The notes under the pieces were generated by a model. That model made no database searches. It saw only the letters and a program-made list of their open reading frames with translations, and was not told the DNA's origin. Below, piece by piece: positions 1 through 8,348 of a stretch of DNA of 39,658 nt (positions within the stretch are counted from its first letter, which is position 1; every line of letters starts with the position of its first letter). The position numbers and the translations under genes were made by a program. The stretch is from Spirochaetales bacterium (GTDB lineage: Bacteria > Spirochaetota > Spirochaetia > Sphaerochaetales > Sphaerochaetaceae): positions 1 to 39,658 of the forward strand of contig JAGABZ010000012.1 in NCBI GenBank assembly GCA_017614375.1, read 5' to 3'.

Positions 1-639
1 GCGTTCTGCAACCTGGACGGGGACAGGGCGTGGGTCGAGGCTTTCCTGAAGTACATCTTCAGGGCGGTTCTGCGCGACCGGATGGAGGATCTGGAGTTCT
101 TCGACAAGTTCACCGAACCCGGTCTGATCGAGAAGCTTCGGAAGGTCGTCGAGACCCCGTTTGCCCATCTGACCTACACCGAGGCGGTTTCGGAACTTGA
201 AAAGGCCAAGGTCGACTTCGAGTTCAAGCCGTACTGGGGTTGCGACCTGCAGACCGAGCACGAGCGCTATCTGTCCGAGACCGTCTGCGGCGGGCCGGTG
301 GCCGTGACCGACTACCCGGAGGAAATCAAGGCCTTCTACATGAAGCAGAACGACGACGGAAAGACCGTCGCGGCGATGGACGTCATGGTTCCCAGACTGG
401 GCGAGATAGTCGGTGGCAGCGAGCGTGAGTACCGCTACGATGTTCTGCTGACAAAGATGCAGAAGCTGGGTCTCAAGCCGGAAGACTACTGGTGGTACCT
501 GGATCTGCGCCGCTTCGGATCGGTGCCCCACGCCGGTTTCGGTCTGGGTTTCGAGAGGGCGGTGATGTACGCCACCGGAATCCAGAACATCAGGGACGTC
601 ATCCCGTATCCGCGCGCAGCCGGTTCGGCGGAGTTCTGA
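1..639 (+). CDS. asnS: Asparagine--tRNA ligase, C-terminal part (5' truncated by window edge)
   Basis: The reading frame is open from base 1, so the gene begins before the window; 212 residues are visible. It is the C-terminal half of a class II aminoacyl-tRNA synthetase that charges tRNA-Asn with asparagine in the cytoplasm. The class II motif 3 is seen near the end as GFGLGFER (the ATP-binding arginine), followed by the typical AsnRS ending IRDVIPYPR...GSAEF. The central part carries the acidic and tyrosine-rich catalytic segment (EYRYD, PEDYWWYLDLRRFGSVPHAG). AspRS has a different ending, so AsnRS is the firm choice. The stop is one base before the start of the DJ-1-family gene, so the two are cotranscribed and probably translationally coupled. 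Confidence 0.93.
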   Translation, partial: AFCNLDGDRAWVEAFLKYIFRAVLRDRMEDLEFFDKFTEPGLIEKLRKVVETPFAHLTYTEAVSELEKAKVDFEFKPYWGCDLQTEHERYLSETVCGGPVAVTDYPEEIKAFYMKQNDDGKTVAAMDVMVPRLGEIVGGSEREYRYDVLLTKMQKLGLKPEDYWWYLDLRRFGSVPHAGFGLGFERAVMYATGIQNIRDVIPYPRAAGSAEF

Positions 640-640
640 T

Positions 641-1198
641 ATGAAAAAAGTCATTGTTTTTCTGGCTGAAGGTTTCGAGGAAGTCGAGGCCATGACCCCG
701 GTCGACGTTCTGCGCCGGCTGGGGGCTTCGGTCACTGTTGCCGGTGTCGGTTCGCAGACTGTCAAAGGAGCCCACGGGGTCAGCGTCATCTGTGACGAGG
801 TCGCCGGCGAATACTCCGAGCCGTTTGACTGTGTGATCTGCCCGGGCGGGATGCCCGGGGCGGTCAATCTGGCTTCGAGCTGGCCCGTGATGCAGACCCT
901 GGCCAGGACCGCCGCGGCGGGAAACCTGGTCTGCGCCATCTGCGCGGCTCCGGCCGTTGTCCTCGGGCCTGCCGGCCTGCTTGAGGGACACCAGGCGGTC
1001 TGCTATCCGGGTATGGAGGCAGCCTGTCCGGATTTCGGTTTCGACAGGGAACACCGCGTGGTCGTTTCGGGCAACCTGATCACTGCCAAAGGGCCGGGTT
1101 GTGCCGAGGAATTCGCTTTCGCAATCGGCCGGGCCCTGTTCGGCCCTGAGGCGGCGCAGAAGGCCGCGCGTGATTATCAGGCGGGGGAGAGAAAATGA
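641..1198 (+). CDS. DJ-1/PfpI family protein (DJ-1/YajL-like)
   Basis: A 185-residue single-domain protein of the DJ-1/ThiJ/PfpI superfamily. The conserved acidic residue is in the N-terminal AEGFEEVEA motif (Glu16), the PGGMPGA loop follows near residue 70, and the reactive cysteine is Cys101 in the nucleophile elbow AICAAP. Family members are described as glyoxalase/deglycase-type or redox-stress proteins; which activity applies here cannot be read from sequence. Length and motif order match bacterial DJ-1 proteins without truncation. The start is the ATG one base after the asnS stop, with GGAG inside asnS as ribosome binding site. The 3' end overlaps the next gene by ATGA, so asnS, this gene and the DUF1846 gene form a tight operon. 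Confidence 0.9.
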   Translation: MKKVIVFLAEGFEEVEAMTPVDVLRRLGASVTVAGVGSQTVKGAHGVSVICDEVAGEYSEPFDCVICPGGMPGAVNLASSWPVMQTLARTAAAGNLVCAICAAPAVVLGPAGLLEGHQAVCYPGMEAACPDFGFDREHRVVVSGNLITAKGPGCAEEFAFAIGRALFGPEAAQKAARDYQAGERK

Positions 1199-2739
1199 CA
1201 GTCAAACCGGGAGTGCCTTCGTTCATCGGCAGAATCGGATTCGACAACGAGAAGTATCTGCAGCTTCAGATGCAGATGATTCTTCAGCGGATGGAGCAGT
1301 GTGACGGCAAACTCTATCTGGAGTGCGGCGGCAAACTGCTTTTCGACATGCATGCCAGCAGGGTTCTCCCCGGTTACGACCCCAACGTCAAGATGAGGGT
1401 CTTTCAGGCTTTCAAAGACAAGCTTGACGTCATAATCTGCATCAACAGCAAGGACATCGAGCGTGGAAAGGTCCACGGTGATTTCGGCATCTCGTATGAT
1501 GTCGAGGTATTCAAGATGATCGATGACTTCGCCGCCTGGGGCATCGAGGTCCGAAGGGTCGTCATCACCAGGTTCCGCGGAGAGCCCAACTCGGTGACCC
1601 TTAAAGAAAGGCTCGAGCGCCGTGGGGTGAGCGTGTATTTCCATACTCCGATTCCGGGCTATCCGAACGATGTCGATATGATTGTCAGCGACGAGGGCTA
1701 CGGACGCAATCCGTACATCCCGACCGAGAGACCTGTGGTCATTGTCACCGCCCCCGGTCCGGGAAGCGGAAAGCTGGGAACCTGTCTGGGGCAGCTGTAC
1801 CATGACTACAAGGCCGGACGCCACAGCGGTTACTCCAAATTCGAGACCTTTCCGATCTGGAATCTGGGAATAGACCATCCGGTCAACGTCGCCTATGAGG
1901 CTGCCACGGCGGACATCGGCGATTTCAATATGATTGACCACTTCTATGTGGCTGCCACCGGACAGATCGCCGTCAACTACAACCGCGACCTGGAGGCTTA
2001 TCCTCTGCTTAGGAGAATCCTGGAAAAGATTACGGGCAAGGAAGCTGTGTTCAACAGCCCTACCGCCATGGGGGTCAACTGCTGCGGGTTCGGCATCACC
2101 GATGACGAAGTGGTCCGCTGGGCCTCGAAGCAGGAAATCATCCGCCGCTATTACCGCTGCGCCTGCGAATATGCCCAGGGGCTGGGAAGCATCGACGCCG
2201 TTCACCGCTGCAAGGAGCTGATGGAGCGTTGCGGCATCACCGTTGAGGACAGACCCGCCGTCGGTCCGGAGCGCGAGGCGCTGAAACTGGCACAGGAGCA
2301 GAACAAGGGGAACCGCGGCGTGTCCTGCGCGGCGGCAATCGAGCTTAAGAACGGACTGGTCGTGACCAGCCACAATTCTCCCCTGATGCATGCCGCAAGC
2401 GCTATGATTCTCAACGCCCTGAAGTGTCTGGCGGGAATCCCCGAGGGAATAGATCTGATTTCCTCGCAGATTATCCAGTCAATCACCGACATGAAGAGGG
2501 ACAACCTCAACGGGCGCGGGGTGTCGCTCAATCTGGACGAGACCCTCATTTGCCTGGCGATGGCGGCTACGGTCAACACCGCCGCAAAGTCCGCCCTGGA
2601 GCATCTGAGCGAGCTGCGCGGCTGCGAGTGTCATCTCAGCCATGTTCCCTCGCCGGGTGACCTTTCAGGCCTGCGGAAAATCGGGGTGAACGTCACCAGC
2701 GAGCCGCTGTACCCGTCCTCAAGTTTCAGAAACTTCTGA
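1195..2739 (+). CDS. DUF1846 family protein
   Basis: A 514-residue cytoplasmic protein recognised as a DUF1846 (PF08903) member by its N-terminus (VPSFIGRIGFDNEKYLQLQ), the Cys-rich GVNCCGFGITDDEVVRWASKQ segment and its full-length colinearity with that family. Its biochemical function is not established to my knowledge. A glycine-rich stretch near residues 185-195 (APGPGSGK) resembles a P-loop but the residue after Lys is Leu, not Ser/Thr, so a classical Walker A should not be assumed. The ATG overlaps the DJ-1 stop by four bases (ATGA). The stop abuts the convergent minus-strand gene with no intergenic space, leaving no room for a separate terminator. No signal peptide or membrane segment is visible. 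Confidence 0.88.
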   Translation: MTVKPGVPSFIGRIGFDNEKYLQLQMQMILQRMEQCDGKLYLECGGKLLFDMHASRVLPGYDPNVKMRVFQAFKDKLDVIICINSKDIERGKVHGDFGISYDVEVFKMIDDFAAWGIEVRRVVITRFRGEPNSVTLKERLERRGVSVYFHTPIPGYPNDVDMIVSDEGYGRNPYIPTERPVVIVTAPGPGSGKLGTCLGQLYHDYKAGRHSGYSKFETFPIWNLGIDHPVNVAYEAATADIGDFNMIDHFYVAATGQIAVNYNRDLEAYPLLRRILEKITGKEAVFNSPTAMGVNCCGFGITDDEVVRWASKQEIIRRYYRCACEYAQGLGSIDAVHRCKELMERCGITVEDRPAVGPEREALKLAQEQNKGNRGVSCAAAIELKNGLVVTSHNSPLMHAASAMILNALKCLAGIPEGIDLISSQIIQSITDMKRDNLNGRGVSLNLDETLICLAMAATVNTAAKSALEHLSELRGCECHLSHVPSPGDLSGLRKIGVNVTSEPLYPSSSFRNF

Positions 2740-3756
2740 TCAGGGCAGGGATTCCAGTTTCAGGGTAAACAGCCGGTCCTGGTTGACCGACAGAGTCAGT
2801 TTCAGCCGTCCTATGACAAAGGCCCGGCTGATCTGCGCGCTGAGTTTTCCTCCTGCCCAGGTCACGCGGCAGCCGGGAGTTTCAAAGCTGACCGATATAT
2901 CCCTGTCCTCAAGCACGACGCTCATCGGCCCGGCGCTCAGGCTTTGCAGGCTGTGTCTGACCAGGCTTCCCTCACTCTCCAGCGTCAGGGTATATGAGTT
3001 TCGGATTTCCATGGCACCTAAGCGGATGCCGCGTGAGATTTCCAGTTGTACCCGCTGGGTCAGGGAATAATAGGCCGGCGGGCTGAAACGGCGCAGTGTC
3101 CATGAAAGCGAGCCGCCGCCGGGGGTCAGAGTAAGGCTGGTCGTTTCTATTTCGAAGCAGTCCGGAGTGTCAGTCTGTCCGCTACCGTAGAGAAAAGGTT
3201 CGGGGCCGGGGGAGGAGAGGCTGTGCCCGAATGTCCAAAGCACGGTTCCGATTCTGACTGCTATGGTCCGGCCCCAGCCGTTGATTGAACTGAATGCCCC
3301 GGCGGCGGACACGGTTGCAGTCAGTTCCCCGCAGCCTGCTTTCATTTCCGCCATGATGCCCCAGACCGGCCTGCCTTGGGGATTCTGCCGGCGGTCGGTG
3401 ATGAAAAGCTCATTCTCCGAAGCCGTCTGCAGGCTTTGGATTACGCAGGCTCCGAGGGTCAGTCCGCGTTTTGCGGCGGTAACGGCAAAGACCGCCGGCC
3501 CGAAGCGGCCGGAAGGCCCGATCGAGGAAACCAGGGTCAGGCTTCCGGTTGACAGCTGCACCCCGCAGATTGTCCCCGCGGTGCTGCGGTGCCGGTCCAA
3601 CAGGAAGGCCAGGGAAGGGGACAGGGGGATCGACCCGGCCAGAACCGAGTCTGATTGGAAATACAACTGCGGCCCCGCAATGAACATAAATGTCGGTCCG
3701 GCGGCGCATAGAAGGGCCGGGGCCAGAAGCAACGGCAGAAGCAGACGGGCTTTCAT
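2740..3756 (-). CDS. Exported protein of unknown function
   Basis: I do not recognise this 338-residue protein. It begins with a clear Sec-type signal peptide (MKARLLLPLLLAPALLCAAG, cleavage likely after CAA or AAG) and the rest is rich in Ser, Thr, Gly and alternating hydrophobic residues with repeated beta-strand-like stretches. This would suit a periplasmic or outer-membrane-associated beta protein. No lipobox and no catalytic motif are evident. It is convergent with the DUF1846 gene (stop codons directly adjacent) and divergent from acetate kinase. No good Shine-Dalgarno precedes the ATG; instead TATATA lies four bases upstream (3761-3766), which might be a -10 element giving a leaderless or nearly leaderless mRNA. 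Coding status rests on length, signal peptide and lack of any better reading of the strand. Confidence 0.7.
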   Translation of the reverse strand: MKARLLLPLLLAPALLCAAGPTFMFIAGPQLYFQSDSVLAGSIPLSPSLAFLLDRHRSTAGTICGVQLSTGSLTLVSSIGPSGRFGPAVFAVTAAKRGLTLGACVIQSLQTASENELFITDRRQNPQGRPVWGIMAEMKAGCGELTATVSAAGAFSSINGWGRTIAVRIGTVLWTFGHSLSSPGPEPFLYGSGQTDTPDCFEIETTSLTLTPGGGSLSWTLRRFSPPAYYSLTQRVQLEISRGIRLGAMEIRNSYTLTLESEGSLVRHSLQSLSAGPMSVVLEDRDISVSFETPGCRVTWAGGKLSAQISRAFVIGRLKLTLSVNQDRLFTLKLESLP

Positions 3757-3797
3757 GCCCTATATACGTCACCGATGGGCGTTTCGCTGAGACAAAG

Positions 3798-3826
3798 TTG
3801 CAATTTTGGTTTGGGTGTGTCAAAAT
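3798..3826 (+). promoter_or_regulatory. Possible sigma70 promoter of acetate kinase
   Basis: TTGCAA at 3798-3803 and CAAAAT at 3821-3826 are separated by 17 bases (4 of 6 matches at the -10). The leader that follows carries a 12-base perfect palindrome of G and C (3834-3845), which could fold as a short hairpin in the 5' UTR ahead of the ribosome binding site. Confidence 0.35.
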
Positions 3827-3873
3827 GTTTTCCGGCCCGCGGGCCTTCTAATCAAAGATTTCGGGAGAGGAAC

Positions 3874-5205
3874 ATGGTCATTCTCACATTGAACTGCGGT
3901 AGTTCATCGGCAAAATACCAGGTCTACGACTGGGACGAAAAGGACGTTCTGGCCGTCGGCGTCGTCGAGCGCATCGGTTTGGAATACTCCACCGTCGAGC
4001 ACAAGGTCAGAGGCAAGGAGGAGTACAACGAGCGCTTCCTCTCCCCGACGCACAAAGAGGCCATCGAGAAGATCATCGGACTTATAAGCGACCCGGTGCT
4101 CGGATGTATCGACGATGTGTCGCAGATCGGAGCCGTCGGACACCGCGTGCTGCACGGCGGAGAGATTTTCAAGAAGTCTGCCCTGGTCGATGACGAGGTC
4201 GTCGAGAAGCTCAAGACCGTCATCCCCCTCGGACCGCTTCACATGCCGGCGAACATCATGGGAATCGAGGCAGCCCGAAAGGTAATGCCGAACGTCCCGC
4301 ACGCCATCGTCGTGGATACCGCCTGGCACCAGACGATGCCGCCCGAGGCCTTTATGTACGCCCTGCCTTACGAGTGGTACACCAAGTACAATGTCCGTCG
4401 CTACGGCTTCCACGGAACCAGCCACCTTTACTGCGCAAAGAGGGCCGCGGTCCTGCTGCACAAGCAAAACAAGGATACCAACGTAATCATCTGCCACATC
4501 GGAAACGGGGCTTCGACCTGCGCTGTGAAAAACGGCATCTGCGTCGACACTTCGATGGGACTTACCCCGCTTGAGGGCCTGGTGATGGGCTCCAGGAGCG
4601 GAGACATCGACCCGGCGATTGTTCCGTACATGATGAACAACCTCGGTTGCACGGCAAAGGAGATGGACACCTGGCTGAACAAAAAGAGCGGACTTATCGG
4701 TATCTGCGGGATGAGCGACAGGCGTGATGTCGAGAACGCCGCAGCCGAAGGCAACGAAAAGGCCAAACTCGGAATGATGATGGAATGCCACAGAATCCGA
4801 AAGTATATCGGTGCCTATGCCGCTGAACTGGGGAGAGTCGACGCGGTGGTGTTCACCGCCGGAGTCGGAGAGATGGGCCCGGCAATCAGGCAGGGCGCCT
4901 GCGAGGGCCTGGAAATCATGGGAATCAAGATTGACCCGCACAAGAACGCCATCTGCAAATGCCGCAACGGTGAGTTCGAGATTTCAGCCGATGATTCGCC
5001 GGTAAAGATCTACGTCATCCCGACCGACGAGGAACTGGTGATTACCGAGGACGCCTTCGCACTGATGAAAGGTGCCTACGACGTTCACACCAACTTCCAT
5101 TACTCGTTCGAGGATCCGTCGTACGTCAACAAGGGGCGTGAGCGGGGCCTGGTCGAGAACCTCAAGAAGAAGCCCGAACTTAAGTCAATACTTGTCCGTC
5201 CCTGA
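3874..5205 (+). CDS. ackA: Acetate kinase
   Basis: Cytoplasmic acetate kinase, interconverting acetyl phosphate plus ADP and acetate plus ATP, the substrate-level phosphorylation step of acetate fermentation. Signature 1 is at the N-terminus (LNCGSSSAKYQV) and signature 2 is RYGFHGTSH; the nucleotide-binding GNGAS and the catalytic GSRSGDIDP stretch are present. The start is ATG 3874, preceded by GGGAGAGG; an upstream in-frame start at 3775 would add 33 residues lacking family similarity and is rejected. At 443 residues it is about 40 longer than the E. coli enzyme (400), the excess being a C-terminal charged tail (SFEDPSYVNKGRERGLVEN and beyond). No phosphotransacetylase gene is adjacent. 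The next gene starts 11 bases downstream and is probably cotranscribed. Confidence 0.95.
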   Translation: MVILTLNCGSSSAKYQVYDWDEKDVLAVGVVERIGLEYSTVEHKVRGKEEYNERFLSPTHKEAIEKIIGLISDPVLGCIDDVSQIGAVGHRVLHGGEIFKKSALVDDEVVEKLKTVIPLGPLHMPANIMGIEAARKVMPNVPHAIVVDTAWHQTMPPEAFMYALPYEWYTKYNVRRYGFHGTSHLYCAKRAAVLLHKQNKDTNVIICHIGNGASTCAVKNGICVDTSMGLTPLEGLVMGSRSGDIDPAIVPYMMNNLGCTAKEMDTWLNKKSGLIGICGMSDRRDVENAAAEGNEKAKLGMMMECHRIRKYIGAYAAELGRVDAVVFTAGVGEMGPAIRQGACEGLEIMGIKIDPHKNAICKCRNGEFEISADDSPVKIYVIPTDEELVITEDAFALMKGAYDVHTNFHYSFEDPSYVNKGRERGLVENLKKKPELKSILVRP

Positions 5206-5216
5206 GTGAGCAGATC

Positions 5217-5963
5217 ATGGCGGGGGCGATAGGAATCATCGGCGGAGTGGGACCGATGGCCGGGCTCGATCTGGCCCGGCAGGTCTTCATGCAAACAAAG
5301 GCGACCTCCGACCAGGACCACATAGACCTGTTCCTGGTTTCATGCCCCCGTCTGATTCCCGACCGGACGGAATACCTCCTGCACGGCGGGGACGACCCCG
5401 CCCCGGGGATCGAGGCCTGTGCTCAAAGGCTGTCCGCCATGGGTGCTGCGGCAATAGGTGTGGCCTGCAACACGGCCCACAGCCCCCGCATCCTCAGCCG
5501 GGTCAGGGTTCCTTCGGGGGTGGTTCTCGTCAACATGATTGACAGCACCTGTGCCTTTATCGCAGAACACTTCGGAAAGGGAAAAATCGGAATCATAGCC
5601 ACCCTGGGAACAATCCACACGGGAATCTATGATGAGTACTTCGCCCGCTATCCGGATCTGGAACTGGTCAAGGCACCGGAGCAGACAAACCGGAGCGTCC
5701 ATGAGGCGATCTACCACAGGGAGTGGGGAATCAAGAGCACCCAACGGCCGACTCCCCAGGCTTCGGAGGCGGTAAAAGGAGCAGTCAGAGAATTGGGCCA
5801 GGCCGGATGCTCCGCGGTGATTCTGGGCTGTACCGAACTGCCGCTTGTATTTCAGGGACAGAGCAGCTTCGAGGGTATCGGCCTGATTGACCCGACCGAG
5901 GTCCTGGCGACCGAGCTTATCAGACACACGCAGCCGGATAAGCTCATCGGAATCAAGCTATGA
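5217..5963 (+). CDS. Aspartate/glutamate racemase family protein
   Basis: A 248-residue cofactor-independent racemase of the Asp/Glu/hydantoin racemase superfamily. The N-terminal IGIIGGVGPMAG motif is typical of the aspartate racemase branch. The two catalytic cysteines expected for the two-base mechanism are present: Cys84 in GVACNTAHSP and Cys205 in VILGCTELPL. The substrate is probably a dicarboxylic amino acid, but broad-specificity members exist, so no symbol is given. It would be cytoplasmic. The ATG is 11 bases after the ackA stop with only a weak ribosome binding site, suggesting coupling to ackA translation. Its stop overlaps the ATG of the following small gene (ATGA). Confidence 0.88.
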   Translation: MAGAIGIIGGVGPMAGLDLARQVFMQTKATSDQDHIDLFLVSCPRLIPDRTEYLLHGGDDPAPGIEACAQRLSAMGAAAIGVACNTAHSPRILSRVRVPSGVVLVNMIDSTCAFIAEHFGKGKIGIIATLGTIHTGIYDEYFARYPDLELVKAPEQTNRSVHEAIYHREWGIKSTQRPTPQASEAVKGAVRELGQAGCSAVILGCTELPLVFQGQSSFEGIGLIDPTEVLATELIRHTQPDKLIGIKL

Positions 5964-6274
5964 AGAAAGTCCGCATAACTGTGATGCGCATCGCCAGATA
6001 CGATGATCTGATCTCCGAATACGAAAATCCGATTGAGCATGCCTGCTTCATGCAGACCGGTCAGGTCTTTGTCGCGGACGGGTGGGTCTGCCCGGAGGGC
6101 TTCTGCCAGAGCGCCTGGGAGAGCGTCTCGCCTTTTGTGATGGCGCTGTCAAACGGGGCGGAGAACCTGTACGACGGCTGGATGAAAAACCCCCGGTCGG
6201 CAATGATTTCCTGCAACGACGGATTCCGTCCGGTCAGTTTCCTGCTGGAAGCGATGGATGAAGACGCCGGCTGA
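5960..6274 (+). CDS. TIGR04076 family protein
   Basis: A 104-residue protein matching the TIGR04076 family of small anaerobe proteins: N-terminal KVRITVMRI, a conserved Cys followed by GQVF, the PEGFCQSAW motif in the middle, and the C-terminal CNDGFRPVSFLLEA ending. The conserved cysteines (near residues 33, 47, 53 and 87) suggest metal binding or redox chemistry, but no function has been established to my knowledge. It overlaps the racemase gene by four bases and ends the ackA operon. A TTGTCA/TGACAA inverted repeat lies about 10 bases after its stop. Confidence 0.82.
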   Translation: MKKVRITVMRIARYDDLISEYENPIEHACFMQTGQVFVADGWVCPEGFCQSAWESVSPFVMALSNGAENLYDGWMKNPRSAMISCNDGFRPVSFLLEAMDEDAG

Positions 6275-6283
6275 CGGTCTGAT

Positions 6284-6323
6284 ATTGTCAGTTTTTGACA
6301 ACATCCATATCAGGTTTATCTGC
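6284..6323 (+). promoter_or_regulatory. Possible promoter or operator of the lipoprotein cluster
   Basis: A consensus -35-like TTGACA at 6295-6300 forms the right half of a short inverted repeat (TTGTCA, spacer, TGACAA). The best -10 at 16-base spacing is TATCTG (three matches), so the promoter is weakly supported; the inverted repeat over the -35 would suit a repressor site. A second candidate, TTGCTT (6343-6348) and TAAGAT (6366-6371), has 17-base spacing. Confidence 0.25.
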
Positions 6324-6390
6324 ATTTCTGATAATTTGTTAATTGCTTTGCCGCGGAAACGGGGTTAAGATTGTTTCAAAGGGGGGACCT

Positions 6391-7176
6391 ATGAAAAAGT
6401 CCGTATTCACTTTGATTCTGATTACCTTGGCCTGTCTGGCGCTGGTTTCCTGCGCTTCGGCTTCTTCGGCCAAGTCCGAGGCCGCACCTGTGACCGAAGC
6501 CACCGTCACCTCGCTTGAGGAGCTGGTCGTTGCCGCAAAGACCGTCGCAGCCAACGGCACCATCACCCTGGCCAACGATGTCACCTGGAATTCCGTATAT
6601 ACCGGTTCCGCTCCTCTGGAAGTCCGCTTCTCGAAGAAGGGAATCACCTTTGACCTCGGCGGACACACAATCGAAGGAGTCGCCACCGGAGCGCTCCGCT
6701 TCTTCGGTGACTTCACCATCCAGAACGGAAAAATCACCGGACTCGGAGACAGTTATGTCCTCCTCATCAACAGCGTCAACTCCACCTCGGGCATCGACTA
6801 CGCCGAGGCCACCAGAGAGAACCACAAGGTCAACGTGAACAACCTGACCCTGGTCGAGGGCGGAATCCGCGCCGAGCTTTCGACAATCAAGATCAACGAC
6901 TGCGACGTCCAGAACTCCGGTCAGTCCGGCAACTCCAACTGCCTGTACTTCGTCGGTTGCTGGGCTACGGTTACCGGCGGCAAGCTCAACCAGACTGCCG
7001 AGACGGTCGACACCATTTCCAGAACGAACTGCGTCTACTGCTCCGGTACCTCGACGATCCAGCTTTCCGGCATCGTTCTCGAGGGCACCAAGCGCCTGAA
7101 CGCATACAAGAACACCGTGGCCTACAAGATCACCGACTGCGGCGACTACGTGACCACTACACCTGAAGTCGTATAA
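6391..7176 (+). CDS. Lipoprotein with beta-helix-like region (cluster member 1)
   Basis: A 261-residue predicted lipoprotein. The signal peptide ends in the lipobox LVSC with acylated Cys21. After a short Ser/Ala linker comes a region of repeated short beta strands and turns (ANDVTWN..., GITFDLGGHTIEG, FTIQNGKITGLG, NVNNLTLVEGG, IKINDCDVQNSG) of the kind found in right-handed parallel beta-helix (pectate-lyase-like) folds. No catalytic residues are recognised. The strand pattern VTSLEELV...ITLANDVTW...FDLGGHTI...FTIQNG is shared with the next three proteins, so they are paralogues. The start is ATG 6391; an ORF start at 6343 would precede the signal peptide and is rejected. It is the shortest of the four, with fewer strand repeats. 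Function unknown; probably anchored in the inner or outer membrane. Confidence 0.82.
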   Translation: MKKSVFTLILITLACLALVSCASASSAKSEAAPVTEATVTSLEELVVAAKTVAANGTITLANDVTWNSVYTGSAPLEVRFSKKGITFDLGGHTIEGVATGALRFFGDFTIQNGKITGLGDSYVLLINSVNSTSGIDYAEATRENHKVNVNNLTLVEGGIRAELSTIKINDCDVQNSGQSGNSNCLYFVGCWATVTGGKLNQTAETVDTISRTNCVYCSGTSTIQLSGIVLEGTKRLNAYKNTVAYKITDCGDYVTTTPEVV

Positions 7177-7191
7177 GACAAGGAGCACATG

Positions 7192-8283
7192 ATGAAGAAA
7201 ACTATGCTGATTCTGCTTGCTGTCCTTCTGGCAGCGGCACTGATTGTCTCGTGCAAACCGGATGTTCCGGAGGGCGGAGGGGAGGAGCCCGTGGACGACG
7301 GACTGGTCCATGTCAGCACCTTCACCCAGTTCAAGAACGGCATCGAGACTGCCAAGACCAAGGAGCTGAAGACCGTCGTCCTCGACAAGGACATCACCTG
7401 GGACGCCGACTACAACAAGGATGCTGCCTTTACGCCCGATCTGACCGGTCTGACGATTGACCTCAACGGTCACAAGATCAAGGACATCATTTCCACCGCC
7501 TTCAAGCCGAGCGGAAACTCGTTCACCATCAAGAACGGCACTCTTGCCCTGATCGACAACAGCACGGCCACTTACCAGAAGGTAATCATGATCGGTTTCA
7601 GCGAAGCTCTCACAGGAAAGGATTATTCTGTTCCTGAAGAGCAGGCCAAAGCCATCACCTTTGAGGGTGTCACCTTTGAGGGAACTCCGTACCTCGGGGA
7701 CGGTGTGTTCGTATTCACCGACTGCACGGTCAGAGGACTGGCCCAGAAGAACAACAGGGGACTTGTCTGCTACTCCGGTTACGTGACACTGAACAACTCC
7801 TCCGTAATCTCACAGGCCCATACCGATGGTTCCGAGGTTGCCATTTATGTCAGAGAGACCGTTCTGAAGCTGAACAACGGCACTACGGTCACATCCGCCA
7901 ACCACGGAATCCAGGCATACAACAACAGTTCGCTGACTACCGAGGGAACCGTGACGGTGCAGTGCGCCGGAAACTTCGCGGTTTACACCAACTATGCCTC
8001 ATACACCAGAAATGACGGGATTTACCACAATGTCGTCAACATCGGTTCGGGTACTACGCTCAGGGGTTCTGTGAAGGGCGTCCTGGCGATGACTTTCGGT
8101 GACCAGTACACCATCGCCGCCGGAGCAACCCTCATCGGTCCGCAGGGAACCGCCGAGCCCAAGTATGACGCAACCAGCATCACCGGTGCCGTCGGTACTG
8201 CCAATACAAACGGCTACATCGGCTGGAGTAGCGGAAAAGGGAGCAGCGCCGGAGCCGCGACCCTGACCGACAACAGGACATAA
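7192..8283 (+). CDS. Lipoprotein with beta-helix-like region (cluster member 2)
   Basis: A 363-residue predicted lipoprotein with lipobox IVSC (Cys21) and an acidic, Gly-rich linker after it. The body repeats the family pattern: TFTQFKNGIE, VVLDKDITWDA, LTIDLNGHKI, SFTIKNGTL, then ITFEGVTFEG, FVFTDCTV and LNNGTTVTSANHGIQAY. Together these suggest a right-handed beta-helix. The C-terminal segment (EPKYDATS...NGYIGWSSGKG...LTDNR) is nearly the same as in the next gene, so the two arose by duplication. ATG 7192 is preferred over ATG 7189 because AGGAG at 7181-7185 then has a six-base spacer. It follows member 1 by 15 bases and is likely cotranscribed. No enzyme motif is seen; adhesion or glycan binding is only a guess from the fold. 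Confidence 0.82.
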   Translation: MKKTMLILLAVLLAAALIVSCKPDVPEGGGEEPVDDGLVHVSTFTQFKNGIETAKTKELKTVVLDKDITWDADYNKDAAFTPDLTGLTIDLNGHKIKDIISTAFKPSGNSFTIKNGTLALIDNSTATYQKVIMIGFSEALTGKDYSVPEEQAKAITFEGVTFEGTPYLGDGVFVFTDCTVRGLAQKNNRGLVCYSGYVTLNNSSVISQAHTDGSEVAIYVRETVLKLNNGTTVTSANHGIQAYNNSSLTTEGTVTVQCAGNFAVYTNYASYTRNDGIYHNVVNIGSGTTLRGSVKGVLAMTFGDQYTIAAGATLIGPQGTAEPKYDATSITGAVGTANTNGYIGWSSGKGSSAGAATLTDNRT

Positions 8284-8297
8284 ATTTCGTTCATGAC

Positions 8298-8321
8298 CGG
8301 AACCGGCTGCGGCCGGTTCCG
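8298..8321 (+). terminator. Strong hairpin, possible attenuator or weak terminator
   Basis: Ten-base arms (CGGAACCGGC and GCCGGTTCCG) around a TGCG loop lie just after lipoprotein member 2. The following ATTCATTTA is only a weak U-tract, so partial termination or mRNA stabilisation between members 2 and 3 is more likely than full termination. Confidence 0.5.
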
Positions 8322-8348
8322 ATTCATTTATCATCAAAGGAGAAAAAG

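Noticed and set aside
1738-1786. P-loop NTPase motif in the DUF1846 protein
   Set aside because: APGPGSGK is followed by Leu rather than Ser/Thr and no Walker B was found, so a nucleotide-binding claim is not supported.
1177-2391. A 404-codon minus-strand open frame opposite the DUF1846 gene
   Set aside because: Antisense shadow; the plus-strand protein is a known family and continuous with the operon.
6376-7473. A minus-strand frame across the first two lipoproteins
   Set aside because: The Gly/Val/Asp-rich translation is an antisense shadow of repetitive lipoprotein codons.
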